A DNA stretch of 64,000 bases from Clostridia bacterium (GTDB lineage: Bacteria; Bacillota; Clostridia; Oscillospirales; CAG-272): NCBI GenBank assembly GCA_017483305.1, contig JAFULC010000022.1:27170-91169 (forward strand), in the 5' to 3' direction. The first letter of the stretch is position 1. Each line of letters starts with the position of its first letter. The notes beneath the pieces are model-generated. The model did no database searches and had not been told where the DNA came from. It saw only the letters and a program-made list of their open reading frames with translations. Shown one piece after another: positions 8,043-17,367 of this stretch. Both the position numbers and the translations under genes were made by a program.

Positions 8043-9667
8043 TGAGTAAATTATCTTACGTTTTTGGAGGAATTGCCTTACCCTTCTCGCAGGAACCCTC
8101 CGACGCGCTTCGTGCGGTGGAGAAAAAGCTGAGAGGGGTGGGGATCTCCCCCGAAAAATGCAAATTAGCGATCTGCAAAAAGTCGGTTGACGCGAGGCAC
8201 AAGGACGATATCAAGCTGATATATTCGGTTTTGGTAAGCTCCGAGCAGCTTTCGCAAAAAGAGGGCGACCGTATCTTAAAGCTTGGTGCGAGGGCGGTGG
8301 AGAACAAAGACCTTGAGGTCAAGCTCGGGAACGAGACGATGCAGAAAAGACCGCTTGTGGTTGGAATGGGCCCTGCGGGTATGTTCTGCGCGCTGATCCT
8401 TGCCGAGAACGGATACAAGCCGATAATTATCGATCGCGGAGACAAGGTTGCCGACAGAGTTGCGGCGATGGAGCGGTTTTATTCGAAGCATATTCTCGAC
8501 ACCGAGTCGAATATTCAGTTTGGCGCAGGCGGAGCGGGTACGTTTTCGGACGGAAAGCTTCTGACGAGGATCAACGATCCCAAATGCTCCTACGTGCTCG
8601 AAGCTCTCGTGAAATTCGGTGCGCCCGAGGAGATAACCGTAAAGGCGAAGCCGCACGTTGGCACGGACGTTTTGAGAACCGTTGTCGATAATCTGCTTGC
8701 GCATATCGAAAGGCTTGGCGGTGAGGTCATTTACCGCTGCAGGCTGACGGGAATTCACGAAAGAGACGATGGGCTTGTCGAGGTCTCGACGAGCAAGGGA
8801 GATTTTCTTGCATCGTCTGTCGTGCTTGCGCTCGGTCACAGCGCGCGAGATACCTACCGCACGCTGATCGAGAGTCAGTTTGATATAATTCCGAAGCCGA
8901 TTTCGGTAGGAGTACGAATAGAGCATAAAAAAAGCTTTATCGAGGAAGCTTTGTACGGACGTTTTGCGGGCGAGCCTGCTTTGGGCGCTGCCGAATACGC
9001 ACTTTCAGATACTCGCGGATCCCGAGGAGTTTACACCTTCTGCATGTGTCCCGGCGGCGAGGTCGTCGCGGCGGCAAGCGAGGAGGGCGGAGTAGTCGTT
9101 AACGGAATGAGTCATTTTGCCCGTGACGGCGAAAATTCAAACTCCGCGGTTGCGGTTTCGATCGGGGTAGAGGATTACGAGGCAATAGACGGAAGTCTTG
9201 CTCTCGGAGCGATAGAATTTCAAAGACGGATAGAGCGCCGCGCATTTGCGGCGGGGGGAGGCGGTTATGCCGTGCCCGTACAGACCGTTGGAGATTTTAT
9301 GAGTGGAAAAACGGGCAGTGAGCCGAGCTCAGTCCTGCCGACATACATGGGAGGCAACAACTTCAAGGTCGCATCTATGGATGAAGTGCTGCCGCCATTC
9401 GTTTGTGAATACTTGCGCTATGGCCTTGCCTCATTTGACAAAAAAATAAAAGGATTTGCCTTGGATCCCGCGCTTTTATCGGGTGCGGAGACGAGGACCT
9501 CATCTCCGCTGAGGATGTTGCGCGGAGAGGATATGAGAGCCATTGGTAAAAAGAGCATTTATCCCTGTGGGGAGGGTGCGGGATATGCCGGTGGTATTAC
9601 GAGCGCCGCGGTTGACGGCGTTAAGGTGGCGATGGCTATCGCCTCAAGATTCAAGCCGTTTGATTAA
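8042..9667 (+). CDS. FAD-dependent dehydrogenase-like protein (COG2509 family)
   Basis: A 541-residue flavoprotein. Residues 1-95 form a small N-terminal domain typical of the family. The FAD-binding Rossmann motif follows near residue 105 (VVGMGPAGMFCALILAENG), then IQFGAGGAGTFSDGKL, and the C-terminal GEGAGYAGGITSAAVDG closes the FAD site. Such proteins are widespread in Clostridia, often beside cdaA/cdaR or glmM, but no reaction has been assigned to most of them. It shares one base with the cdaR stop codon and is followed by a hairpin. I infer an uncharacterised oxidoreductase acting in the cytoplasm. Confidence 0.88.
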   Translation: MSKLSYVFGGIALPFSQEPSDALRAVEKKLRGVGISPEKCKLAICKKSVDARHKDDIKLIYSVLVSSEQLSQKEGDRILKLGARAVENKDLEVKLGNETMQKRPLVVGMGPAGMFCALILAENGYKPIIIDRGDKVADRVAAMERFYSKHILDTESNIQFGAGGAGTFSDGKLLTRINDPKCSYVLEALVKFGAPEEITVKAKPHVGTDVLRTVVDNLLAHIERLGGEVIYRCRLTGIHERDDGLVEVSTSKGDFLASSVVLALGHSARDTYRTLIESQFDIIPKPISVGVRIEHKKSFIEEALYGRFAGEPALGAAEYALSDTRGSRGVYTFCMCPGGEVVAAASEEGGVVVNGMSHFARDGENSNSAVAVSIGVEDYEAIDGSLALGAIEFQRRIERRAFAAGGGGYAVPVQTVGDFMSGKTGSEPSSVLPTYMGGNNFKVASMDEVLPPFVCEYLRYGLASFDKKIKGFALDPALLSGAETRTSSPLRMLRGEDMRAIGKKSIYPCGEGAGYAGGITSAAVDGVKVAMAIASRFKPFD

Positions 9668-9691
9668 GCGGCTATTGATAAGATCTTTTTT

Positions 9692-9722
9692 CAGATTGCC
9701 GAGATCACTTTTCGGCAATCTG
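9692..9722 (+). terminator. Terminator of the cdaA operon
   Basis: An 11-bp perfect stem, CAGATTGCCGA with TCGGCAATCTG, and a 9-base loop, with a weak T-rich tail (ATTTTTGT). Confidence 0.75.
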
Positions 9723-9771
9723 ACCTGATTTTTGTAAATAATTTTTGGTTATATATAGTTTTGGAGTTGAA

Positions 9772-11973
9772 ATGAATTTAAGTGAAAAGAAAAAGGTCTG
9801 GTCGCTGAGGTACACGTCGGGAAATGCTGACGTTGATCGCGCGATCGGGGCTATCGCGGCGGAAAACGGTATATCCGAGGTCTCGGCGAAGCTTATATAC
9901 AACAGAGGATACAGGACCGCCTCGTCGGTCGAGAGCTTTTTGTCTCCGTCGATCGAAAGAGCACACGATCCGTATCTGATGAAGGATATGGACAAGGCGG
10001 TCTGCCGCATTAACGAGGCGCTTGAGAGGGGAGAGAAGATAACCGTTTACGGCGATTACGACGTGGACGGTGTTACCGCGGTGACGATGATATATCTCTA
10101 TCTGAAGTCGCGCGGGGCGGATATTGATTATTATATTCCCTCGAGAAGCAAGGAGGGCTACGGTCTTTCGACTATGTCCCTTGAAAATCTGAAAAAATCG
10201 GGCACGGAGCTGATAATAACCGTTGATACGGGTATTACGGCGAACGCGGAGGCGGATTATGCACGCGAGCTGGGAATGGAGATGGTCATAACCGACCACC
10301 ACGAGTGTCACGCGGAGCTTCCCGTTGCCTGTGCGGTAGTAAATCCCCACAGACCCGATTGCAGCTATCCCTTCAAGGAGCTGGCAGGAGTTGGCGTAGT
10401 TTTTAAGTTGATCTGTGCTTGTGAGATCAGCCGTTGCGAGTGCGAGGACAAAATCGCGTGTATTGAGCGTGTATTTGCGGAATATTCCGATCTTGCGGCT
10501 ATCGGCACGGTTGCCGACGTTATGCCGCTAATCGATGAAAACAGAATAATAGTCAAGAGAGGACTTGCAGAGCTGTCGGAGACCGAGAGGACTGGTCTTT
10601 CGGCGCTTATCGAGGCGGCGAGCACACCGTCCGGCAACACGCGTCCTGCCGTTGGAGAGCCTGAAAAGGCGAAAAAGAAGAAGATGAGTGCGGGCTTTAT
10701 CGGCTTTGCGCTTGCGCCGAGAATCAACGCGGCGGGAAGGATCAGCTCGGCGCAAAAGGCGGTTGAGCTTCTGCTTGAGGAGGATAAGGCGAGGGCTGCC
10801 GAAAAGGCTGACGAGCTTTGTCAGATAAATCTCAGGCGTCAAAAAGAGGAGAACGCTATTGCCGAGGCTGCATATAAGACGATCGAGGAGAAGCACGATT
10901 TTGAGAATGATCGCGTTATCGTGCTTGACGACGACACCTGGCAGCAGGGAATTATCGGTATAGTTTCCTCGAGGATCACCGAAAAATACGGTCTGCCCTC
11001 GATACTGATCTCGTTTGACGGTGCGACGCGCGGATACAGCAGTCTCGACGACGTTGGAAAGGGCTCGGGACGCTCTATAAAGGGAATGAATCTCGTTGGC
11101 GCGCTCGATTATTGCCGCGATCTACTCGTCCGCTTCGGCGGTCACGAGCTAGCGGCGGGGCTTTCGGTTATGAGATGCAATCTCGACGAGTTCAGAAAGA
11201 GGATCAACGAATATGCAAGAGAGCATCTGACTGAGGACCTTTCCTGTATCAGATACGATGTCGATTGCGAGATACTTAGCGAAGAGATCGAGCTGTCTTT
11301 GGCTGAAGAACTCGCGGTATTGGAGCCCTTTGGAGTTGCAAACCCCACTCCTGTATTTTTGGTTAAGGGGCTTACGCTCAACAAGGTCATTTCGATGGGC
11401 GCGGGTAAGCACTCGAAGCTGCTTCTCGGCTCGGGAAATCGCAGTATTCAGGCGGTCTGCTTCGGTGTTCCCGCATCGACGGTCGAATTTTACCCCGGCG
11501 AGAAGATAGATCTGATCTGTCAGCTCAATGTGAACGAATTCAGAGGCGTATCGACGGTGCAGCTCGTCGTTCAGGATATGAAGCTTTCCGATGAATGTGA
11601 GGACGGGTACAGTCAAGAGCAGCGGAGATATATTGAGATCCTTGACGGCGCGAGCTTTTCGTGTGATGAGGATATTCTGCCGACAAGAGCCGATATAGCC
11701 GAGCTTTACCGCTTTTTCAAGCGTGAAAATATGAGCGGACACACGTCGTTTACCTACAGAATGCTCCGCTCGCAGCTTTACGAGAATTCGCGCATCAACA
11801 TAAGCTATCCTAAGCTTCGTTTCGCGATAACTATTCTTGGAGATATGAATGTTTGCGGTGTTTGTGACGAGACCGAGGATACGGTTTCGGTAGAGGTATA
11901 CAAAAACGCCGCGAAGACGAATATTGAAGCATCCGAGACCTATAAGCGACTTTGCGATCAGTGCGGCGCTTAA
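9772..11973 (+). CDS. recJ: Single-stranded-DNA-specific exonuclease RecJ
   Basis: A 5'-3' exonuclease on single-stranded DNA for recombination and mismatch/base-excision repair. The 733-residue protein has the DHH phosphoesterase motifs: GDYDVDG near residue 94 and DHH at 174-176. The DHHA1 domain follows with FGGHELAAGLSV, then the OB-fold domain and an extended C-terminal region (about residues 600-733) found in Bacillota RecJ. Between motif III and the DHHA1 domain is a Lys-rich stretch (EKAKKKKMS). The ATG at 9772 has GGAG nine bases upstream; an earlier in-frame ATG at 9745 lacks it. Located upstream of relA, as in many Clostridia. Confidence 0.95.
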   Translation: MNLSEKKKVWSLRYTSGNADVDRAIGAIAAENGISEVSAKLIYNRGYRTASSVESFLSPSIERAHDPYLMKDMDKAVCRINEALERGEKITVYGDYDVDGVTAVTMIYLYLKSRGADIDYYIPSRSKEGYGLSTMSLENLKKSGTELIITVDTGITANAEADYARELGMEMVITDHHECHAELPVACAVVNPHRPDCSYPFKELAGVGVVFKLICACEISRCECEDKIACIERVFAEYSDLAAIGTVADVMPLIDENRIIVKRGLAELSETERTGLSALIEAASTPSGNTRPAVGEPEKAKKKKMSAGFIGFALAPRINAAGRISSAQKAVELLLEEDKARAAEKADELCQINLRRQKEENAIAEAAYKTIEEKHDFENDRVIVLDDDTWQQGIIGIVSSRITEKYGLPSILISFDGATRGYSSLDDVGKGSGRSIKGMNLVGALDYCRDLLVRFGGHELAAGLSVMRCNLDEFRKRINEYAREHLTEDLSCIRYDVDCEILSEEIELSLAEELAVLEPFGVANPTPVFLVKGLTLNKVISMGAGKHSKLLLGSGNRSIQAVCFGVPASTVEFYPGEKIDLICQLNVNEFRGVSTVQLVVQDMKLSDECEDGYSQEQRRYIEILDGASFSCDEDILPTRADIAELYRFFKRENMSGHTSFTYRMLRSQLYENSRINISYPKLRFAITILGDMNVCGVCDETEDTVSVEVYKNAAKTNIEASETYKRLCDQCGA

Positions 11974-12035
11974 GGTCAAAATAAAAAATTTATTATAGGG
12001 CTCTTCCGCAACAGTGGGGGAGGCACGGGATTTTT

Positions 12036-14267
12036 ATGGACAATAACACAGCACAAACTAATGATTTTACAGCCAAAACTCTGATCGATCTGCTCAGAGT
12101 CACGGGGAAAAATTACGATCTTGAAAAGATCCAGCGAGCTTACGATTATGCGGCATCTCTCCACGTCGGACAGTTCCGCGCGAGCGGAGAGCCGTATATC
12201 TCGCATCCCTTGGCAGTTGCGGAGATAGTTGCTAGCCTTGAGCTTGACACCGATTCGATATGCGCGGCTTTGCTTCACGATACGGTTGAGGATTGCTCCG
12301 ATAAGACCGATATCAAGGAGATCCAGAAGCTTTTTGGACCCGAGGTGGCTTTGCTTGTCGACGGTCTTACCAAGCTGGTCTATTTTGAGATCGAGGATAA
12401 GGAAGAGCAGCACATCGAAAACCTCAGAAGAATGCTGCTTGCGATGTCAAAGGACGTTCGAGTCATCTTTATCAAGCTTTGTGACAGACTTCACAATATG
12501 AGAACTCTTGATGCTAAAAAGGAGAACAAGAGAAGACTCACTGCACTTGAAACGATGCACGTATACGCTCCGCTCGCTCACCGACTCGGTATGCAGAAGA
12601 TCAAGCAGGAGCTTGAAAATCTCAGCCTTCAGCATCTTGATCCTATCGGATATAACGAGGTAAGAAACGATATTGAGGGCAAGTACGGAAAGAGTCTCAA
12701 TCTGATAGAGCATATCCGCGCTATTATTTCAGACAAGCTCAATGAGAACGGTATTCACTTCTATCTTGAGGGAAGAATAAAGACGGTTTACAGTGTGTAC
12801 AAGAAGATGTACAACCAGAACAAGAGCTTCGACGAGATATACGATTTTTACGCTTTGCGTATTATCGTTGATACCGAGCTTGAGTGTTACGCTACGCTGG
12901 GTATCATTCACGAGATGTTTAACTCGCTTCCCGGACGCTTTAAGGATTACATTTCTACGCCGAAGCCGAATATGTACCGATCCCTGCACACCACCGTGCT
13001 TGGACGCGAGGGTATTCCTTTCGAGGTTCAGATAAGAACGAAGGAGATGCATCATATTGCGGAATACGGTATCGCGGCGCACTGGAAGTACAAGTCGGGC
13101 GCATCCTCGAAGGAGGATATGGATAAAAAGCTTGAATGGATCTCACGTCTGATCGAGACCGAGGACGGCACTCGCGATCCCGATGAGTTTATGGATGCTA
13201 TCAAGACCGATATTCTGCACGATGAGGTGTTTGCGTTTACGCCTAAGGGAGATATAATTCCTTTGCCTCAGGGAGCTACCGTTATAGATTTCGCTTATGC
13301 GATACATTCGGCGGTCGGAAACAAGATGATAGGCGCGAAGATCAACGGCATGATCGTGCCGATTGACCGCACGGTGCAGAACGGTGAGATCGTTGAGGTG
13401 CTTACGTCTTCAAGCACCAAGGGACCGAGCCGCGACTGGCTGAATATCGTCAAGACGAGCGAGGCAAGGTCGAAGATAAGGCAGTGGTTCAAGAAAGAAT
13501 CGAGACCTGAGAACATTGTGCTCGGTCGCGCAATAATCGACGGTGAGTTCAAAAAGCACAACGTCAAGCTCACCGACCAGCAAAAGAACGATATGGTCGC
13601 CGCAGTCGGACAAAGGATCGGATTTGCGAGTGCGGACGATCTTTATAATACCGTCGGATACGGCGGAGTGCCGCTTAACAAGATCGCGAACAAGCTCAAG
13701 GAGGAGATCTCGAAGCTGAACGTGGTGAACGTTGAGCCTGCCCCCGTTACAGAGGAGACGATGGTTCAGAAGAGCCAGAAGCCCAAGCATCTCAAGTCGA
13801 ACGGCGGTATCGTCGTTGACGGTGAGGCGGGCTGTCTTGTCAAGTTTGCAAAGTGCTGTAATCCCTTGCCCGGAGACGACGTTGTCGGATTCGTTACCAA
13901 GGGCTACGGTATATCGATACACAAGAAGGACTGCCCCAACGTTATCGAGGGTATGAAGAACGACGAAAACAAGGATCGCTGGAAGGTAGCTTATTGGGAG
14001 GAGCAGGATAACGGATCCTCCAGAAGCGTTTACGAGGCGTTGCTTCAGCTCTTTACAGAGGACAGAGTCGGTATGCTTGCAGATATTGCGGTTGCGCTTG
14101 CCGATATGAAGGTTTCTATTCTTCAGGTCAATTCGCAGAAGAGAAACAATGGCAGATGCATAATCACTCTTAAGATAAGCTGTAAGAATATAGAGCATTA
14201 CGATTCTATCGTTTCGAGATTGCGCTCGCTGAACGGTGTTGAGAGCGTAGCGAGAGGCTTCTCGTGA
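12036..14267 (+). CDS. relA: Bifunctional (p)ppGpp synthetase/hydrolase
   Basis: Long RSH enzyme of the stringent response, 743 residues. Order: HD hydrolase domain with the intact HD pair at residues 81-82 (LLHDTVEDC), synthetase domain (YDFYALRIIVD, HTTVLGREGIPFEVQIRT), TGS domain near 390-450 (FTPKGDIIPLPQGATVIDF), a conserved Cys/zinc-finger region (KFAKCCNPLPGDDVVGF) and a C-terminal ACT domain from about residue 665. The intact HD suggests it both makes and degrades (p)ppGpp. It is followed by dtd after 37 bases, the common Bacillota pairing. A purine-rich GGGGGAGG lies about 15 bases upstream of the start. Confidence 0.96.
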   Translation: MDNNTAQTNDFTAKTLIDLLRVTGKNYDLEKIQRAYDYAASLHVGQFRASGEPYISHPLAVAEIVASLELDTDSICAALLHDTVEDCSDKTDIKEIQKLFGPEVALLVDGLTKLVYFEIEDKEEQHIENLRRMLLAMSKDVRVIFIKLCDRLHNMRTLDAKKENKRRLTALETMHVYAPLAHRLGMQKIKQELENLSLQHLDPIGYNEVRNDIEGKYGKSLNLIEHIRAIISDKLNENGIHFYLEGRIKTVYSVYKKMYNQNKSFDEIYDFYALRIIVDTELECYATLGIIHEMFNSLPGRFKDYISTPKPNMYRSLHTTVLGREGIPFEVQIRTKEMHHIAEYGIAAHWKYKSGASSKEDMDKKLEWISRLIETEDGTRDPDEFMDAIKTDILHDEVFAFTPKGDIIPLPQGATVIDFAYAIHSAVGNKMIGAKINGMIVPIDRTVQNGEIVEVLTSSSTKGPSRDWLNIVKTSEARSKIRQWFKKESRPENIVLGRAIIDGEFKKHNVKLTDQQKNDMVAAVGQRIGFASADDLYNTVGYGGVPLNKIANKLKEEISKLNVVNVEPAPVTEETMVQKSQKPKHLKSNGGIVVDGEAGCLVKFAKCCNPLPGDDVVGFVTKGYGISIHKKDCPNVIEGMKNDENKDRWKVAYWEEQDNGSSRSVYEALLQLFTEDRVGMLADIAVALADMKVSILQVNSQKRNNGRCIITLKISCKNIEHYDSIVSRLRSLNGVESVARGFS

Positions 14268-14304
14268 TCGGTTTAAAAGTTTTGAGTAAAGGATTTGACG
14301 GATA

Positions 14305-14766
14305 ATGAAGGCAGTATTGCAAAGAGTAAAGCGCGCAAGCGTCAGTGTTGACGGACAGGTCGTCGGAGAGTGCGCGGAGGGATTGATGATCCTTTTGGGC
14401 GTCGCGAACGGCGACACCGAGGAGGATGCGAGGCTTCTGGCGACCAAGATATGTAATTTGAGAATATTCTGCGACGAGAATGACAAGATGAATCTTTCGG
14501 TCAAAAACATTGACGGCGAGGCGCTCATTATCTCTCAGTTTACCTTGATGGCTAATTACAAGCACGGCAATCGCCCCGATTATCTTGAATCGGCTCCTCC
14601 TGCCGAGGCTGACAGACTTTACGAATATTTCAAGGGACTTATGGCTGCCGAGCTGCGCCACGTTGGTTGCGGCGTGTTCGGCGCACATATGGAGGTAAGT
14701 CTTATCAACAATGGCCCCGTTACTATAGTTATGGATAGCGAGGTGCTCAAAAAGAAAAAGGCATAA
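14305..14766 (+). CDS. dtd: D-aminoacyl-tRNA deacylase
   Basis: Removes D-amino acids (and glycine from tRNA-Ala) from mischarged tRNA in the cytoplasm. At 153 residues it matches the family length. It begins MKAVLQRVKRASVSVDG and carries the SQFTLMANYKHGNRPDY active-site segment with the Ser-Gln-Phe-Thr motif, plus the C-terminal NNGPVTI motif whose Gly-cis-Pro gives chiral selectivity. It lies directly downstream of relA, as in Bacillus. Confidence 0.96.
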   Translation: MKAVLQRVKRASVSVDGQVVGECAEGLMILLGVANGDTEEDARLLATKICNLRIFCDENDKMNLSVKNIDGEALIISQFTLMANYKHGNRPDYLESAPPAEADRLYEYFKGLMAAELRHVGCGVFGAHMEVSLINNGPVTIVMDSEVLKKKKA

Positions 14767-14847
14767 GAGAGTACTCTTTGCCATCGTGTGACCCTTTAAA
14801 ATACACGGATCGTGCAGGCAGTGCCTGCAGGGAAGGACAACAGGAAA

Positions 14848-16347
14848 ATGAAACTTAACATAAGCGGTAATATAAACGCGTATTACGTTCAGACCCTTTG
14901 TATGATATTTTTCCCCGGGGAAAAGTTTTCGGACAAGGCTATATCTGACCCCGAGGTAGCGTCGCCCGAGCTGACGCTTTCGCTCGAGGAGTCGGAGACC
15001 GGAGTCAAGGTATGCGCAGAGTTGACGCTTGAGGAAAAATATGCGAATTGCGAAAAGGTTTATCCTATTCGCGATGATATTACGTACGATAGACTTAAAA
15101 AGATCGCCGTTGGCGACGCGGTGCTGTCGGTCTGCAGCGAGGTCATAGGCTACAGACCCTCTTGGGGAATGCTTGTCGGAGTTCGTCCCTCGAAGGTGGC
15201 GACCGAGCTTTTCGCCACGGGAATGTCGAAGACCAAGGTCAAGAAGGCGTTGGTTAACGATTATTTCGTTATTCCCAAAAAGGCGGCGCTTGCTACCGAG
15301 GTCGCACTCAATGAGGCGGAGCTGGTTCAGAAGGTCGATCCGAAGGCCTGCAGCGTATATATTTCTATACCTTTTTGCCCGACGAGATGCGCATATTGCT
15401 CTTTCGTATCATATACTTCGAAAAAGCTGCTTTCTACGATACCCGACTATCTTGTCGCACTTGGCAGAGAGATCAACAAGACCTTTGACACCATCAAGGA
15501 GCTTGGTCTTTCGGTAAAGACTATATACATAGGCGGAGGAACGCCCACGATACTTGACGAGGTTCAGCTTGCCTGGCTTTTGTCGGTGGTAGAGGAGAAT
15601 ATCGACGTTTCAACCGTGGAAGAATATACTCTTGAGGCAGGCAGACCTGATACCATTACCGAGGGAAAGATGCGCGTGGCTATGGCGCACGGTGTCAACC
15701 GTATCAGTGTCAATCCGCAGACGCTCAACGACGACGTTTTGCGCATCATTGGTCGCTCGCATACGGCAGACGACTTCCTGCGAGCTTACGATATTGCCCG
15801 TAATTCAGGAATTGAAAATATAAACACCGACGTTATCACAGGACTTCCCGGTGACAAATTCGCAAGCTTTTCGGCTTCTTATGACAAGATCGTTTCGTTG
15901 CGCCCCGAGAACATCACGGTGCACACCTTCAGTGTAAAGAAGGCGAGCGATGCGCTCAAGAATTTCAGTCACATCTACTCGGTGCGCGGCGGCGACGTTG
16001 GAAAGTGCGTTGACTACTCGCAGATCAAGGCGCAGCACGAGGGCTATCAGCCCTACTATATGTACCGCCAGAAGAACACGGTCGGCAACTATGAAAACGT
16101 CGGCTTTGCTCTTGACGGCAAAAAGGGACTTTACAACATTTATATGATGGAGGAGCTTCACTCGATATTTGCCGCAGGCGCGGGTGCGGTGTCGAAATTC
16201 GTTGACATTGCGCCGAAGGGTGATGAAAAGAGAACGATTGAAAGATTTTTCAATCAGAAATATCCTTACGAGTATCTCGCGGAGGACAAGACCGAGGAAA
16301 AGCTCAACGCAGCGCGTGATTTCTATATCAAGCACGGACTTGTATAA
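14848..16347 (+). CDS. hemZ: HemZ-type radical SAM coproporphyrinogen dehydrogenase-like protein
   Basis: A 499-residue radical SAM enzyme of the HemN/HemW superfamily. The N-terminal 165 residues are specific to the HemZ branch. The iron-sulfur motif CPTRCAYC is at residues 177-184, with the following Phe typical of HemN-like proteins, then YIGGGTPTIL, the SAM-binding GGxP. The HemN-like C-terminal part has YYMYRQKNTVGNYENVGF. Proposed to oxidise coproporphyrinogen III anaerobically, though HemZ activity is less well established than HemN. I see no other haem genes here. The start at 14848 is chosen because an upstream in-frame ATG (14812) lies in a short inverted repeat and homology starts later. 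Confidence 0.85.
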   Translation: MKLNISGNINAYYVQTLCMIFFPGEKFSDKAISDPEVASPELTLSLEESETGVKVCAELTLEEKYANCEKVYPIRDDITYDRLKKIAVGDAVLSVCSEVIGYRPSWGMLVGVRPSKVATELFATGMSKTKVKKALVNDYFVIPKKAALATEVALNEAELVQKVDPKACSVYISIPFCPTRCAYCSFVSYTSKKLLSTIPDYLVALGREINKTFDTIKELGLSVKTIYIGGGTPTILDEVQLAWLLSVVEENIDVSTVEEYTLEAGRPDTITEGKMRVAMAHGVNRISVNPQTLNDDVLRIIGRSHTADDFLRAYDIARNSGIENINTDVITGLPGDKFASFSASYDKIVSLRPENITVHTFSVKKASDALKNFSHIYSVRGGDVGKCVDYSQIKAQHEGYQPYYMYRQKNTVGNYENVGFALDGKKGLYNIYMMEELHSIFAAGAGAVSKFVDIAPKGDEKRTIERFFNQKYPYEYLAEDKTEEKLNAARDFYIKHGLV

Positions 16348-16432
16348 ACGGTCGTCTATTGCATCTTTGTTGATTTTACTGTGATCGTTTAAGCTGCTCC
16401 AAGCGCTTATTTTCAGATATATGGAGGAAAAT

Positions 16433-17344
16433 ATGGAAACTAACAAGGGCATTAACAAGCAAGGATTTGCAAAAATAAACGAGGATTTTATCGCTCAGTG
16501 CGATAGGGAATTTGAGATATTGCTCGCGGAGTCGGTCAAGACTCTTTGCCAGAAGAACAGCTCGAGAGTGCTCGGCTTGACGGGTCCTACCTGCTCGGGA
16601 AAGACAACTGCGGCAAATAAGCTTCTGGCTTATCTCGGTGACGAGCAGAAAAGAGTTATAACCGTTTCTCTCGACGATTTTTTCAAGGATCAGTTTTCGC
16701 GCAGCAGTCTTGTCGGAGCTGACCCCGAAAAGCTTGACTTCGATTCGCCTGATACGCTTGATACCGAGCTGCTCGGCAGCTTTGTTGACGAGCTTTTCTC
16801 AAAGGGAAGAGCCAAGAAGCCGATATTTGATTTTGTCAGCGGCGACAGAAGCAGATGGGTCGACGTTGAATTTGATGACGACGATATTCTGCTCTTTGAG
16901 GGAATTCAGGTGCTTTATCCGTCGGTTTTGTCGGTTATCGAGGCACACGGGGGTGCTGTTCTCGGCGTAAGACCCGAGAGCCCGATCGAAATAGGCGGAG
17001 TCGTATTCGAGCCTGATTTTATAAGGCTTTGCCGCAGACTCGTTCGCGACAGTAATTTCCGCGGTGCATCTCCCGAATTTACGCTCGGACTCTGGGAGAG
17101 CGTGAGAAGAAACGAGGAGACCAATATTTTCCCGTATATGCACAGATGTGACGTTAAAATAGACACCACTCTTGCTTACGAGATGAACGTGCTTGCGCCT
17201 TATCTGAGGAGAGTGCTTTCGGGCGTCGACAGGAATGATAAGTATTACGCGCAGTGCGTTAATATTCTTAATCTGATCGAGGGTATTGTGGGAATAGAGA
17301 GCTTTGTGATCTCGCCCGACTCCCTGTATCGTGAATTTGTTTGA
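16433..17344 (+). CDS. Uridine kinase-like P-loop nucleoside kinase
   Basis: A 303-residue member of the phosphoribulokinase/uridine kinase superfamily. Walker A GPTCSGKT occupies residues 51-58, SLDDFFKDQ follows (the Asp that activates the substrate hydroxyl, near residue 85), and a LLFEGIQVLYP strand holds the Walker B-like acidic residue. The C-terminal half (FIRLCRRLVRDSNFRGASPEFTL) matches the family's Arg-rich lid. The usual N-terminal TGS-like region of larger Clostridia homologues is absent. ATGGAGGAAAAT places the ribosome site for the ATG at 16433. It ends four bases into the next gene's region. The substrate (uridine, another nucleoside or a sugar) is not certain. Confidence 0.82.
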   Translation: METNKGINKQGFAKINEDFIAQCDREFEILLAESVKTLCQKNSSRVLGLTGPTCSGKTTAANKLLAYLGDEQKRVITVSLDDFFKDQFSRSSLVGADPEKLDFDSPDTLDTELLGSFVDELFSKGRAKKPIFDFVSGDRSRWVDVEFDDDDILLFEGIQVLYPSVLSVIEAHGGAVLGVRPESPIEIGGVVFEPDFIRLCRRLVRDSNFRGASPEFTLGLWESVRRNEETNIFPYMHRCDVKIDTTLAYEMNVLAPYLRRVLSGVDRNDKYYAQCVNILNLIEGIVGIESFVISPDSLYREFV

Positions 17345-17367
17345 AAAAATCTAAGGACGTTGAAATA

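Noticed and set aside
13410-14528. Long open frame on the minus strand opposite relA and dtd
   Set aside because: It crosses two firmly identified genes on the other strand, has no ribosome site and no family features; it is a by-product of G/C-rich third positions.
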